NCBI GenBank assembly: GCA_036924285.1
Contig: JAYKYS010000001.1
Location: forward strand, 28,085,501-28,149,500
From: Asterella californica
Lineage: Eukaryota > Streptophyta > Marchantiopsida > Marchantiales > Aytoniaceae
DNA: 64,000 nt
Direction of reading: 5' to 3'
The notes under the pieces are model-generated. The model was not told the DNA's origin and made no database searches. It was given only the letters and a program-made list of their open reading frames with translations. Below, piece after piece: positions 30,190 through 39,774 of the stretch (position 1 is the first letter of the stretch; each line of letters opens with the position of its first letter). The translations under genes were made by a program, and so were the position numbers.

Positions 30190-32564
30190 TTAAACTCTTC
30201 AGTGACTTTAGGAAGAGAACCACTCCGCAAGTTCTCCCGATTGCGCTCATGGTTAGGCAGTACAGTTAGAAACTGCACTTCTCTCTTACCGTCTTGATTT
30301 CTGATCCTAGCATATGCATACCCATCATCCAGCACCTTGGTCTCCATCCTTACAGCCGTAATGTATGGCTGTCCAAGAATTACCGGATACGAAGTAGTGT
30401 CTTGAACAAAAAAGTTTTGCTCTATGACTACATCTCCAATCTTTACCCTTACATCCGGACAAGCACCGTAGAGTTCTCCCCGTGTGTTGTTCGCTGCCCG
30501 GATCATCCAACCATGCTCTGTGTCAATGGGCCACTTCCCTCGCTTATAGACATCTTTGGATACGATGTTAATCTCAGATCCATGGTCAATGAGAGCAACC
30601 ACCGGATCTACCAAATCTCCTATCTTCACCAAGGTCTCCGTAGTACCTCTAGCCCAATGTCCCCTAGTATAATAACTGGGAACCCTATCATCTCCCTCAT
30701 CTTCATCGACAGCAAATCGAACCTTATGACTGGTGCAATATTTAGCTAACTCTTGCTCCTCCTCCTTCGTTATTCTCGTATCTAGAGCGTTTGTCATAGC
30801 AGTCTCTCCTGTCAACTGCCTCTTCCTCTTGATGGTGTCAATAATGACATCATGGAACTCCTTCTTTGCTATTCCAAGGATCTCTCGTAAAGTAAACTCA
30901 ATCTTTGCGTTGAGCACTCTCTCTTCTAACACCCCCTTCAAATTTGTAGCAGCTTCAATATCCGACTGCAGCTTGTAGGTAGCAGGCTTACCTTTCTTAC
31001 TCCTTTCTAACCTCTCTGTAGTAGATGGTGGAACTTCCTCCATAGTCTCTTCTCGCACCGACGTTGTATCTAGCCGAGGTTTCTCACCTCGTAACTGCCT
31101 CTTAGGAGTACTTCTCTCCTCACTAGGACCAGCATCATCCCTCCTACGCTTCTCCTCCATGAGAGCCTCATGTTGACTCTTTGCCAAGTAGGCGTGTACA
31201 GACATTGTATCTACTGGATCACTCCATCCAGTAGCACCTCTGATTGTCGTGGCCACCTTGAGTAACTCACCCCTTGTTGCTTTTCCTTTCTCCATTGTGG
31301 TCACAGCATGACTCCATATTTCACTCGCCTTTACTTCCTCTTCAGAAGTACTATCTCTATCTTTCACTACCTCAACCCCATAGGTAGCGGCTTTTACTGA
31401 TACCTCAGCATGTTGTGAAAGATAATCCTCTAAAACTTGCCTCATTCCTCCTCGTCCAAAGTTAGTTTTGAGGATCTCACCTGTCTCCTTCAAGGCAACC
31501 TTCCCCTCCTTCCAGTAGATCACTCCTTGCCGTAGGATGTCAGCAAAATCTCTGCACTCCTTCCGATGATGTTCAGTGCTATCGCACCAGATACATCTCT
31601 GCACATACCCTTGCTTTGGAGCGGGTTTGCTCTCATGTACTCCTCCTTTCTCCTCTAGCCTTGCTAGCTTAATCTGCAAGTCTCTCATCCCTTTTACCAA
31701 TTCCTCTATTGCATCTTTTTGAGGTGCAACCATAGGGGCAGGAACAGCAGGAAATGAAATAGGAGGTACTTGTACCGTAGGTGCTTGTACATTAGGCATT
31801 GTTGGTTGCCTACGGGGTAGTACGATTGGCGGTGGTCTCACTTCTTGCCTTACCACCACCTTCCCTCTCCGATACTCCCGCTTCGCAAGTACACCCACTG
31901 CTTCAGAAACCTTCCTCCAATCAGCCGTGAGCCCAGTATCTTCCATCCTGTCTTCCAGAAGTAGTTCCAACTCCCTCTGTAGCTCATTGTTAGCTGCTTG
32001 CAGAAACAGCTCCACTTTGTCGTTCTCCAATGTGAGCTTCTCCATCCGAGACAACTGAAGGAACTGTCTCTCGAATTCCCTAAATAGCTCTGTAGCAACA
32101 AGCCCTTTATTGGGTTTGTTTACCCACTCCATGAATGACTTCTTAGTCACTCGATCTGCATCTTCTAGAGAATATTCTTCTTTTAATTGAAAAGTAAACT
32201 CTTCCCATGTAGCGCCATGAGAGCGGATGATCTCCCTCACATGCTCTCGTATCTCTGGTACGACAGCAAGCTCAAATGTGTTGACCATCTCTTTCTCCGG
32301 CACTTTACTCAACTCCATCTCCCTAGAATAGTACTTAAGGTACTTGGAGATGTTCTTTCCATCAAACTGATCCAACAAACCCACAACAGACTGCAAAGCT
32401 CTAGTAGCCATTGCCTCCTTTCGTTCAGCGGCTTGTTGTTGCTGCATGATCAACGCGAATGCCTCAAGCAATCTCATATCAGACCTTTTTAGTGGGTTCA
32501 CCCTCGGGGCCTCTCCAGACGTCGAAGCCTCATCTATGAATTGAGATAGGCTCTCAGCGTCCAT
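30165..32564 (-). CDS. Element D gag-protease polyprotein (799 aa)
   Basis: ATG at 32564 (MDAESLSQF); an upstream in-frame GTG could extend it slightly but ATG is preferred. Residues about 50-240 form the gag capsid region (ATWEEFTFQLKEEY, FREFERQFLQLSRMEKL). A zinc knuckle CIWCDSTEHHRKEC is at residues 324-337. A charged linker follows, then a retropepsin with LIDHGSEINIVS (catalytic Asp 660; His replaces the usual Ser/Thr) and VILGQPYI near 730. There are no internal stops. It packages RNA and processes the polyprotein; pol follows by -1 frameshift. Confidence 0.9.
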   Translation of the reverse strand: MDAESLSQFIDEASTSGEAPRVNPLKRSDMRLLEAFALIMQQQQAAERKEAMATRALQSVVGLLDQFDGKNISKYLKYYSREMELSKVPEKEMVNTFELAVVPEIREHVREIIRSHGATWEEFTFQLKEEYSLEDADRVTKKSFMEWVNKPNKGLVATELFREFERQFLQLSRMEKLTLENDKVELFLQAANNELQRELELLLEDRMEDTGLTADWRKVSEAVGVLAKREYRRGKVVVRQEVRPPPIVLPRRQPTMPNVQAPTVQVPPISFPAVPAPMVAPQKDAIEELVKGMRDLQIKLARLEEKGGVHESKPAPKQGYVQRCIWCDSTEHHRKECRDFADILRQGVIYWKEGKVALKETGEILKTNFGRGGMRQVLEDYLSQHAEVSVKAATYGVEVVKDRDSTSEEEVKASEIWSHAVTTMEKGKATRGELLKVATTIRGATGWSDPVDTMSVHAYLAKSQHEALMEEKRRRDDAGPSEERSTPKRQLRGEKPRLDTTSVREETMEEVPPSTTERLERSKKGKPATYKLQSDIEAATNLKGVLEERVLNAKIEFTLREILGIAKKEFHDVIIDTIKRKRQLTGETAMTNALDTRITKEEEQELAKYCTSHKVRFAVDEDEGDDRVPSYYTRGHWARGTTETLVKIGDLVDPVVALIDHGSEINIVSKDVYKRGKWPIDTEHGWMIRAANNTRGELYGACPDVRVKIGDVVIEQNFFVQDTTSYPVILGQPYITAVRMETKVLDDGYAYARIRNQDGKREVQFLTVLPNHERNRENLRSGSLPKVTEEFKDFRIGSP

Positions 32565-32598
32565 GATTGGAAAAAACGTATCTCTCAACCCTAGACGT

Positions 32599-32616
32599 TT
32601 CACGTCGAGTTCACCA
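32599..32616 (-). other. Candidate primer binding site of element D
   Basis: TGGTGAACTCGACGTGAA on the minus strand begins 2 nt after the 5' LTR end, the correct position and the correct TGG for a tRNA CCA end. It is not the usual initiator-Met, Asp, Lys or Arg plant PBS that I know. The primer tRNA is unresolved. Confidence 0.55.
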
Positions 32617-34156
32617 ACTGTCGTAGGGCGTGAAATATGGTCTGGGAATACACGGGGTATCTGGCTGTAGAGAGATACAACTGGATCTATGACCTAACCG
32701 ATGAAAACTTATGCTCTCAGTATCTAATCTATCAGTGTTTTTTGTAGGTTATTAGCGAGCTAACTTGACCCAAGTGTAGCACATGTGCATCACACAAATG
32801 ACTCGGAGCTCGACTCCACTCTAGATAAAGGCAAGGCTCATACACGGTACGTGTCTGCTTTAGATCCCAAGCACTCTTCATACAATCTCTCATCCACATC
32901 CGCTTCACTACTTCTTCTCGACAAACTACCTAATTGTAGCCTCTGACCTTCTATTGTTCGCTGATACGAATTTGCTCAGGAAGATGTCCACAGCAAGGAC
33001 CGCTTACTACACAAGCTTCCCAACGATACAAGACATATCGGCAGCAAAACAGCTAGAAACTCGGGGCGTGATACCGAGGATAACGGTACCTCAGCTTCAG
33101 CAAGACGTGGCACCTCCACTGAGCGTGATCGCCGTACCAATCTCACAATACAGCCTCCTTGTCATCCACACGACACCTCCAAGAAGCACACCTCCCATCT
33201 TCAAGTCGTTTTTGTTCAACTCCAACCAAGAGATTTCAGCAAAATCTCTCTACGTCTCTCTCGCCTCGCTGCAAACTGAACTTTGACACTCTCGTGCCTT
33301 CACCTCGATTATCCAATCAGGCTCAAACTCCACAGGACATCCTCTCTGACCCTTCTCTACTACTGTATGAAATTTCAGTCTCAGATCTGACCCCCAACTG
33401 TTCGCGATGAATCAAGCCACCCGTCTGTGCTAACTTCTGAGCTTTACAGATCTCGATGGCCAAAATCCTAGATCTCCACACATTCTCTTACCCAATTGAA
33501 CTGAAATTTCACATGTGACTAGCTGATAGGGCACACTCTCATCCTGGAAAGTTTCACTCAGAGATCCAATCCCATGTGCACGGAGCAACTCAAGCTTTGA
33601 ATCCAAAGAAATCGGGTTTTCTCATACCTCTCAACTGTAACAGCCAACTTCAATTGATCATTTCAGGAGCAAATCCAACCCAAATGTAGGATTGTTTTAC
33701 ATCAATACAACCAGCACGGAGTGAACTACTCGATCCCCTTGACAGCTCCTAAAGATCACCTCTCAAACTCCCGGATCACTCCAAAACGTGGCTCGGGGTA
33801 CCGATTTGACCCCCCTGACTTTCAACGTCCATCACTCTCTCCTCAGAATTCCAAATCGCCTGATCTTTGTCTCCAGAGTGTAGCCCGTCTCGAGAGCTCT
33901 CCAACAAGACCACTCACTCCTCAAATGACCCTCGGGAAGACCTCCAAAACCCTAAAGCCGTCTGCAGATCTGGAATGGCGTTGATTGGTCGAAAATGGAC
34001 CAATAAGAAAACAGATCTGAAAACCTCTTTTGTCCTCTACTTGGTACCCTAGAACAACTATAACCTTACTATCCTCTCATGCCTTCAAGGCATCGGCCCC
34101 AACCTTAGGTTAATTACATTCGTCGAACTATAGAGATCGTACTCAATACTTAAGAT

Positions 34157-34360
34157 TCAGTACAAGGCCAAGATGACGACCTGGAACCGATTTACGATGA
34201 AAGGTATTACAAAAGGAAATGGAGAAGCCATCACTTGATTACAGTACTCCTCCCCAAAGTTTCTTGCGATCCACGCACGATGATTGATCTTCCGCCGACA
34301 GTGACATCGAACATCCACCCAGACGTTGAAAGGGATGTTGGCTGGATAATTCAAGTCCAT
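34157..34360 (-). CDS. LTR small ORF 2 of element D (67 aa)
   Basis: Starts 9 nt after the stop of ORF1. Paralogous to ORF1: both have an FGEE(F/Y) motif near the middle, an M..SP.P motif, and a short hydrophobic C-terminus. The diverged LTR at 1..449 keeps it with 31 of 64 residues identical and no gaps. The tail could be membrane-associated, but no clear transmembrane helix is present. It would be the second reading frame of the genomic RNA, about 1.6 kb before gag. No known family recognised. Confidence 0.6.
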   Translation of the reverse strand: MDLNYPANIPFNVWVDVRCHCRRKINHRAWIARNFGEEYCNQVMASPFPFVIPFIVNRFQVVILALY

Positions 34361-34369
34361 TGGCCCTCC

Positions 34370-34585
34370 TCAAAGTAAGATGTACACTGTCAAGTCCCAG
34401 TCCTCTCCATACGTGACGATTGGTAAGATCACCGGAGTAGGCGAGTCCATCATCCTCCCCATGAACTCTTCTCCAAAGTAGGCGACGAACCACTGTCGAA
34501 AGTGATCGCGGTGGATCAAGTGAAGCTTGATATGAAACGGGTTCGGAAATGGCAGATTTGGAACTCGATTCAGTCCTCCATCCAT
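34370..34585 (-). CDS. LTR small ORF 1 of element D (71 aa)
   Basis: The ATG at 34585 lies about 100 nt downstream of the TATA motif at 34687..34692, so it is probably close to the RNA 5' end. Motifs: MDGGLN, NPFHIKL, YFGEEF, SPTPVILPIVTYG, WDLTVYI. ORF1 of the relic at 234..449 has the same length and is about 54% identical. This implies constraint on protein sequence rather than chance openness. Possible roles (accessory protein, translational control of gag as upstream ORFs) are speculation. Confidence 0.6.
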   Translation of the reverse strand: MDGGLNRVPNLPFPNPFHIKLHLIHRDHFRQWFVAYFGEEFMGRMMDSPTPVILPIVTYGEDWDLTVYILL

Positions 34586-34686
34586 GAATACAACTCCTGC
34601 CGCTCCTTCTTATCACGTAAGACACTAAGACACACTCATGAAAACACCCCTCCAGAAGAATGCCTCACAAACCCCCAACCCACTAT

Positions 34687-34692
34687 CTTATA
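34687..34692 (-). promoter_or_regulatory. TATA box of element D 5' LTR
   Basis: The minus strand reads GGTATAAGATAG. The related LTR fragment at 2643..2873 keeps AGTATAAGATAG in the same context, supporting it as the core promoter. Confidence 0.6.
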
Positions 34693-34903
34693 CCTATGTT
34701 GACAACAAGAGCCATTCACGCGAACGTTCACGGATCATTGAGTCGGCACATCTCGTTATCGTGCGATCTCACATCCAGATCTCTGTGAACGTGACACCTA
34801 ATACTCTCTCATGCGAACTACACAAAAGGTTCACCGAACATAAAAGAAAACACAACACCCGTTCTACACTGAATTCACATGTGAGACGTCTCACAACACG
34901 ACA

Positions 34904-34907
34904 GCGT
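34904..34907. other. Right target site duplication of element D
   Basis: GCGT directly after ...ACGACA, followed by TCGTTTGAG as in the empty site of copy 2. Confidence 0.85.
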
Positions 34908-35157
34908 TCGTTTGAGATCGTCTTGCGATAGGCCCTTATGTCCTAACCCAATGTTCCAACCTTGGTTCAGAGGACCAGTTAGGACTCATTTGTTCTCGAC
35001 TTCCTGACCAAGCCGTTAAGTCTTACTCGTAGCATTCACAACCTATCGCAAGTCCACTAGGGTTCTGTTGTTCGCGTCTGCGCTCAATCTTGAGACTGAA
35101 GGTCACGACATGCAAGCTAGATTGAAGAGAAAGGGTGATCCATAGTTGAGAAGGAGA

Positions 35158-35495
35158 GGAGAGAAACCTTGTTGGAGCTGAAGGTGAACAAAGATGATGC
35201 ACCTCATCGGATTGAGATGGCTCAACTACAACGGAAGAAGAACTATGACAAAAGTTTGGTGAAGAACAAAACAAAGTTACAACGATTTCAAAAGGGTGAG
35301 TGGGTGATGTTATGAGATGCTATTAGACACAAGCAAGTTCAAACGAAGTTTCTACGTCGATATTTTGGGTCTTTCATCATCTCCAAAGTGTGGAGTAATG
35401 ACACTTATGATCTTCAAGAAAGGAGCGGTACGTTCTTCGATCGAGTGAACCACAACAAGCTGAAGAAGTTTTATCAACGTGATACTTCACTCTAA
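35158..35495 (+). pseudogene. Element C integrase C-terminal remnant, copy 1
   Basis: Reads QLQRKKNYDKSLVKNKTKL, then FQKGEWVML, a stop, DAIRHKQ, then RRYFGSFIISKVWSNDTYDL and ends HNKLKKFYQRDTSL. It is a second gypsy lineage, related to but distinct from element A. The TGA at 35313 is TGG in copy 2. Nothing of RT or gag remains, so only the 3' end of element C is present. Confidence 0.75.
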
Positions 35496-35526
35496 GGACT
35501 GAGTGAAAATTAAGTCTGGGGGTAAA

Positions 35527-36280
35527 TGTCACGTCACAAGTATCCCATTTGTGTGTTTGTTTATAAAAATTTAATTAAGTATGATTATCTTATAGGTTAC
35601 TCTAGTTCGAAGATCCAAATCTAAAGTTATGAAAACTAGGCAGAACTAGATGAGATTGTTGTAACTAAGTTAAGGAAACTATTAGAGGTTTCACTATGAC
35701 ACTAGATGACAAGTACTGAGCTCTAAATATGCTTCTCAAAAGCATGTAACTTTGTTGACCATCATTGATTGGGTGCATGACGAAAAGTCATGCACAAATA
35801 TCTAAAGATGCTCTTCAAAAGACGTATTAGTTTGTTCGTTTTCCTACTAGATAGTATGAAAAGTTAACACTTTAGAAAAGCTAAAGTAGGAAAATCTCTT
35901 ACTTTAGTAAAGTAGAACAAGAAATATGTGTGCTATTCTTAACTCTTAGTAGCCTTCAGAATTTTTACTATTTTGGATTACGTATTTACCATGAGATAAT
36001 GTAAATTAGTGAAAATTACCATGGTAAGAAGTTGTAGAGTATATAAGGGGGAGTTAAGAGGATGGAAGGACTCTCATTTTTCCTATCTATGAATAAAGTG
36101 AGCATTGGAGACCTTAGGAGTCCTGGAGTATTAAACGATGCGATGTTGAGAGCGGGATTAGAACTTGTTTGCAAGAACACTATTAAGGAGAACAATGTGA
36201 TCATACGAGTCAAAGAGTTGAGTAAAGTGAGCATGGGTATAACTGAATATTTGCAATAATGATGCACTAGTAATTATAGT
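35527..36280 (+). repeat. Element C 3' LTR (right edge approximate)
   Basis: Preceded by AAGTCTGGGGGTAAA as polypurine tract and starting TGTCACGTCACAAG. A TATATAAGG at 36040..36048 fits the core promoter. The end is uncertain because the 5' LTR is missing. Copy 2 equivalent starts at 59527. Confidence 0.55.
36040..36048 (+). promoter_or_regulatory. TATA box in element C LTR
   Basis: TATATAAGG, about 510 bp after the LTR start; also present in copy 2 near 60041. Confidence 0.5.
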
Positions 36281-36283
36281 CAT

Positions 36284-37184
36284 ATGAGAAATCCTTGGGT
36301 GAGAGACAAGTCGGCTTACAGTGCAGATCGTCATTCGTCTTTTTTGTCAGAAAGACGAGACAGTTATGGATTACTTTTCGGGTGGAGTTTTCATGCGGGA
36401 GTTATCCGAATGCAAATGTCTTCTCTTTGCTTCGCTGATTTTGAGAGAGAAGCCTCTTTTCTTGATACTTGACCGATCATTATAATAGAGGTTTTACCCG
36501 AGACTCATCTCCTAGTTAAATATTTGGAGTCATGGAAGAAGATTGGTAAAATAGAGAGCACAAAAGTAGGTGCAGCTTCCTCGAGTGGTGTTGTACCTGA
36601 AGAGTAGTAGACTCAGATGGTGCAATAGCAACCTGGTGTATTCATTGTGAATTACAGCATTAATCTTGCCGAGCTGAATCTCGGCCGTATGGATGTTCCG
36701 ACGGCATAGATGTTACCCACGAGGCTATTGATGATGTTGTAGATGAAGCTATTGATGGAGTTAGTCATTGTTGCTGATGATGGTGTCCACGAAGCTGCAG
36801 ACGAAGCTGGAGAAGATATTGAGGAGGGTGAGATTATCAACAAAGAGAGAGAAGCAAATCAATATTACGATGGTGAGGAATCAACTGACATGCCATCTAC
36901 TTCTGTTGGTGGTGATGGACTGATCGAGAAGGGTGAATATGTCCGTCTTGGGACGTCCAATTATTAATATTTTGAGTGATCACCATGACGCTTGGGATCT
37001 TACTGGGGAACATGATCCTGCACATATTGTTAGTCAGCAAGGTATAGCTCCAAGCTTTGAAACAGCTCGTCCATACCTAGTTTATGTTGCTAATCTAGAA
37101 CATGATGCAACATCTACAGCAAATGCGGATGCTCCACAAGCAGGTGACTTATCGAATAATTTCAACTTTTTATTCTTCTCATGA
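36284..37184 (+). pseudogene. Unknown acidic protein relic, copy 1
   Basis: One frame runs from 36284 to 36967 through several stops and contains HLLVKYLESWKKIGKIEST and an acidic block (GEDIEEGEIINKERE near 36810). A shifted frame continues 36933..37184 with DHHDAWDLTGEHDPAHIV. In copy 2 two of the stops (near 36605) are CAG CAG, showing that they were Gln codons. I do not recognise the protein. It could be a captured host gene or the gag side of an unrecognised element. Confidence 0.4.
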
Positions 37185-39774
37185 AATTGCTCCGTTTGGA
37201 TGTAGAGGTTTAAACAAAATGATACAAGTCACGAGGTTGAAACCACCCTCAAATCTATGAATGTGTGCATTGATGTGTACATGAACTTTCTTTCTTGCGA
37301 TCAAGATATGAACAATGATTGTGTTGACATTGATGTTTCTCTTCATATGTAAGGCACGTCGACACAATATGATCAAGATTAAATGATTACATTATCTGGA
37401 GGACCAGAGAGCTTACTTACTTGCTTTAGATGAAATACAAGGTCGTAAACAAGAATGTCTAAAACAATAGAAAAACTTGCAACGTGCCACTTTGCTCGAT
37501 TCCGGTTCTCCTTCTGACACACATGCTTTCACATGTCTTTCAAAAGAAAACATGTGAAACCATTATGTGCATCATGTTACATAAGTATCACAATTTCCAT
37601 CTTTGATGAGAAGTCTTTCATATGAAGACACTAATCTAGTTGAATATAAATGATTTGTAAATAAAATATTTATTTTTATCGTATGTGTGTCTCCTTTGAA
37701 TGTTGTCACAATGTTGTTCTAGGGTCTGTGTATTTTTTTCTCACTCACTCTGTAGACTATAAGCGTCTTATCAGTCTACAGAACAATGTGAATCAACACA
37801 TGATCTCTCTTCGGATATCTTTGTTGGTTCTTTTCATATACATGGATTTCTCCATTGTATGTCGATGATATCTTAGATTCTTATTATCCTTGATGTTGTT
37901 TGATGCTTCTCAGGTTGTTTCAATGAGTCACACATATCTTGATCAAAAAGTTAGCAGTGAGTGGCAATTGAATCTCCATTTGATCTCACCTGAATCGCCC
38001 CATCTATCCTCTTTCAAATTGAAGACACGTAAGTCTCTTCGTGACGTGTTATCTAAGGTCATTTGACTTCGTAAGTTCTTTGAGTTATGCCTCACGTCAT
38101 TTATTTCAGTGTTGTTCGGGTTTCTTATGTGTGTCTCTATTTTTCTTCTTGCAAGGAGTTCACATCAACATATTCTCCTACAGAACTTGAACGTCCTAAA
38201 AGTTATTTTTTTAGTTAGTTGTTCTTGAGATGTTTTTCTCTGTTTGACGTTGCTGTCTGGTGCTCTTCGAGCAAAGGATTAGTTGAGGGATTCATATATA
38301 CACTTCTGTCACGAGAATATCAAGCTCGACTCAAATTTATCTAGAACCAGTCTCATTGTACAAACATTGGTCTTCCAGTGTACAAAGACTCTTCTTGATC
38401 TCCGGTGTTCCTCAAAGATTTGAGCCTCGTGCCAAAAAATATCCTCAATATGATCAGTTTAACTATGTATCTATTGATGATAGTACTATTCTGAATTTTG
38501 TTAATCATCCCCCATTATTTTTACACCAACTTATTTAGGTTCAATGAAAGATACTTCTCTTCTAGAAAGCTATGGTCTTTCTTAGAAAATCTAACATTTT
38601 CTTACAATGCCGATTCTCATATGAAAATTTCTTATTGATGTTGAAAGCAGATAGACTTCCTCAAAAGTTCTGAAGTGTCCTTGCACGTCTTCCGGATACT
38701 AAAAACATTGAACCTGATGAATGTTGAAAACATGCTATCCTTCTCAGATTTCTGAAGAACAAAGAACTTTGGCATTCAGTTGATTATAAGAATGCTCTTG
38801 AGTATCTCACTCGAGTTCAAGATCGATTCTATTTATAGGACGTCGGTGATATTTCACGCTAATGATATTCACGTGGATTATGTGTCTTCATTTCACTTCT
38901 TCTTTGAACTCTATGTTTTAAAAATGTTTGTATGCAATTTCAATGACTATCATAAAATGATATCATTCTGCTAGAGTCATACACCCATTCACGATATATC
39001 TTTATCTTACAATGTCCAAAATATAGCTTGTCCGATATAAAGTATTGGTTCTAAACAAATATTAAAGTGCCTTGAACCTCAACCGTTATGTTTGAGAAAT
39101 GATTAACTGAATAGTTTGAAATATTTAAACTTTTTATCTGTTATTATTATATAACGAACAATCATTTTTTCTTTCACAAGAAAGTTTTTTTTTCGTTCAA
39201 TTTATTTACCCAATTTGGTTTTTATTGTAATTTTATTCAATAAAAATGAACAGAACGAGTGTATATGAAGATAATTTCTGAGCTCGTGAAACTGTACGAC
39301 GTAGAGAGGGTTGGTCTTTTTTCCTCCGCATCAAACTTGATTCTTGTTTGATGAAAGATATCCTTGTCTTTGTGAAGATCATCAACCAGATGTGGTTTAT
39401 GAATCTCCAGAGAATTCTTCATTCATAGTGTCTACACATTTTGGGATCCTTTTACCACTCAAAACTTACTTGGAACATACTGAATGAAGTCGAAGGATAT
39501 CACAGCTTCCGCAAGAGTCATTCTTCTTTCGGAGAGAGTTTATATTTTTCATAGTTTCACTTGGTATCATTATTCAAGAATTTTCAGTCGTCAAATTTTG
39601 TTTACCGATCATGGATCTTACTCGTTATCTTCAGATACGAACTAGAGTGGTCTGAGACAGTTTAAGTGATTGTACTTATGTAATGGAGACCAATGGAGGC
39701 AGGGAATGCATTAGCAATTGTCTCAATTTATCTCATTTCTTTCACTTTTCTGGTTTTCATGATGACTCCATCCG
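37185..39774 (+). other. Degenerate, partly coding-like DNA shared with copy 2
   Basis: No intact gene. Short coding-like stretches occur, the clearest at 38638..38838. A TGATGTTGTTTGATGCTTCTCAG near 37890 resembles an intron 3' end. This suggests an old intron-containing gene fragment, but identity is unknown. Confidence 0.35.
38638..38838 (+). pseudogene. Relic of an unknown gene (LARLPDTKN...ALEYLTRVQDR)
   Basis: The frame reads ADRLPQKF, stop, SVLARLPDTKNIEPDEC, stop, KHAILLRFLKNKELWH, then DYKNALEYLTRVQDRFY and a stop. Copy 2 (62741..62949) preserves the same peptide with a few changes, and its additional stop after ELWH is also TGA. The stops sit where Trp is plausible. The last helix faintly resembles a Sin3-type PAH helix, but I would not assign it. 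Confidence 0.35.

Larger units (their letters stand above)
24330..34903 (-). mobile_element. Element D: young Ty3/gypsy retrotransposon (10,574 bp)
   Basis: Minus-strand order: 5' LTR 34903..32619, PBS, gag-pro, pol with RT, RNase H and integrase, PPT, 3' LTR 26614..24330. Ends are TGTCGT...ACGACA and a 4-bp duplication GCGT flanks it. The LTRs are both 2285 bp and differ at only five positions I could find, all transitions. It interrupts mosaic copy 1; copy 2 keeps the empty site. It is the only nearly complete element in the window, disabled by three nonsense codons in pol. Confidence 0.92.
32619..34903 (-). repeat. Element D 5' LTR (2285 bp)
   Basis: Transcribed leftward from about 34660 given the TATA motif. 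U3 is therefore only about 240 bp and R plus U5 about 2 kb. Contains the twin ORFs near the start of R. Confidence 0.92.
34908..39774 (+). repeat. Mosaic repeat copy 1, last part (matches 58916..64000)
   Basis: Aligns with copy 2 through the element C integrase tail, LTR and unknown coding relics, to at least ATGACTCCATCCG at 39774, where copy 2 meets the window end. Indels include a block near 37940..38030 found only in copy 1 and about 110 bp near 62610..62730 found only in copy 2. Confidence 0.85.

Noticed and set aside
30294..30749. A 151-codon plus-strand frame within gag-pro
   Set aside because: Antisense shadow of the gag-protease gene; no recognisable protein.
36062..36259. A 65-codon plus-strand frame after the element C TATA box
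   Set aside because: Copy 2 breaks it (a TGA replaces GGA near 60126) and no motif supports it; probably LTR leader.
38638..38838. Sin3-type PAH domain
   Set aside because: Only one short helix-like stretch is reminiscent; downstream helices are not recognisable, so no family is assigned.
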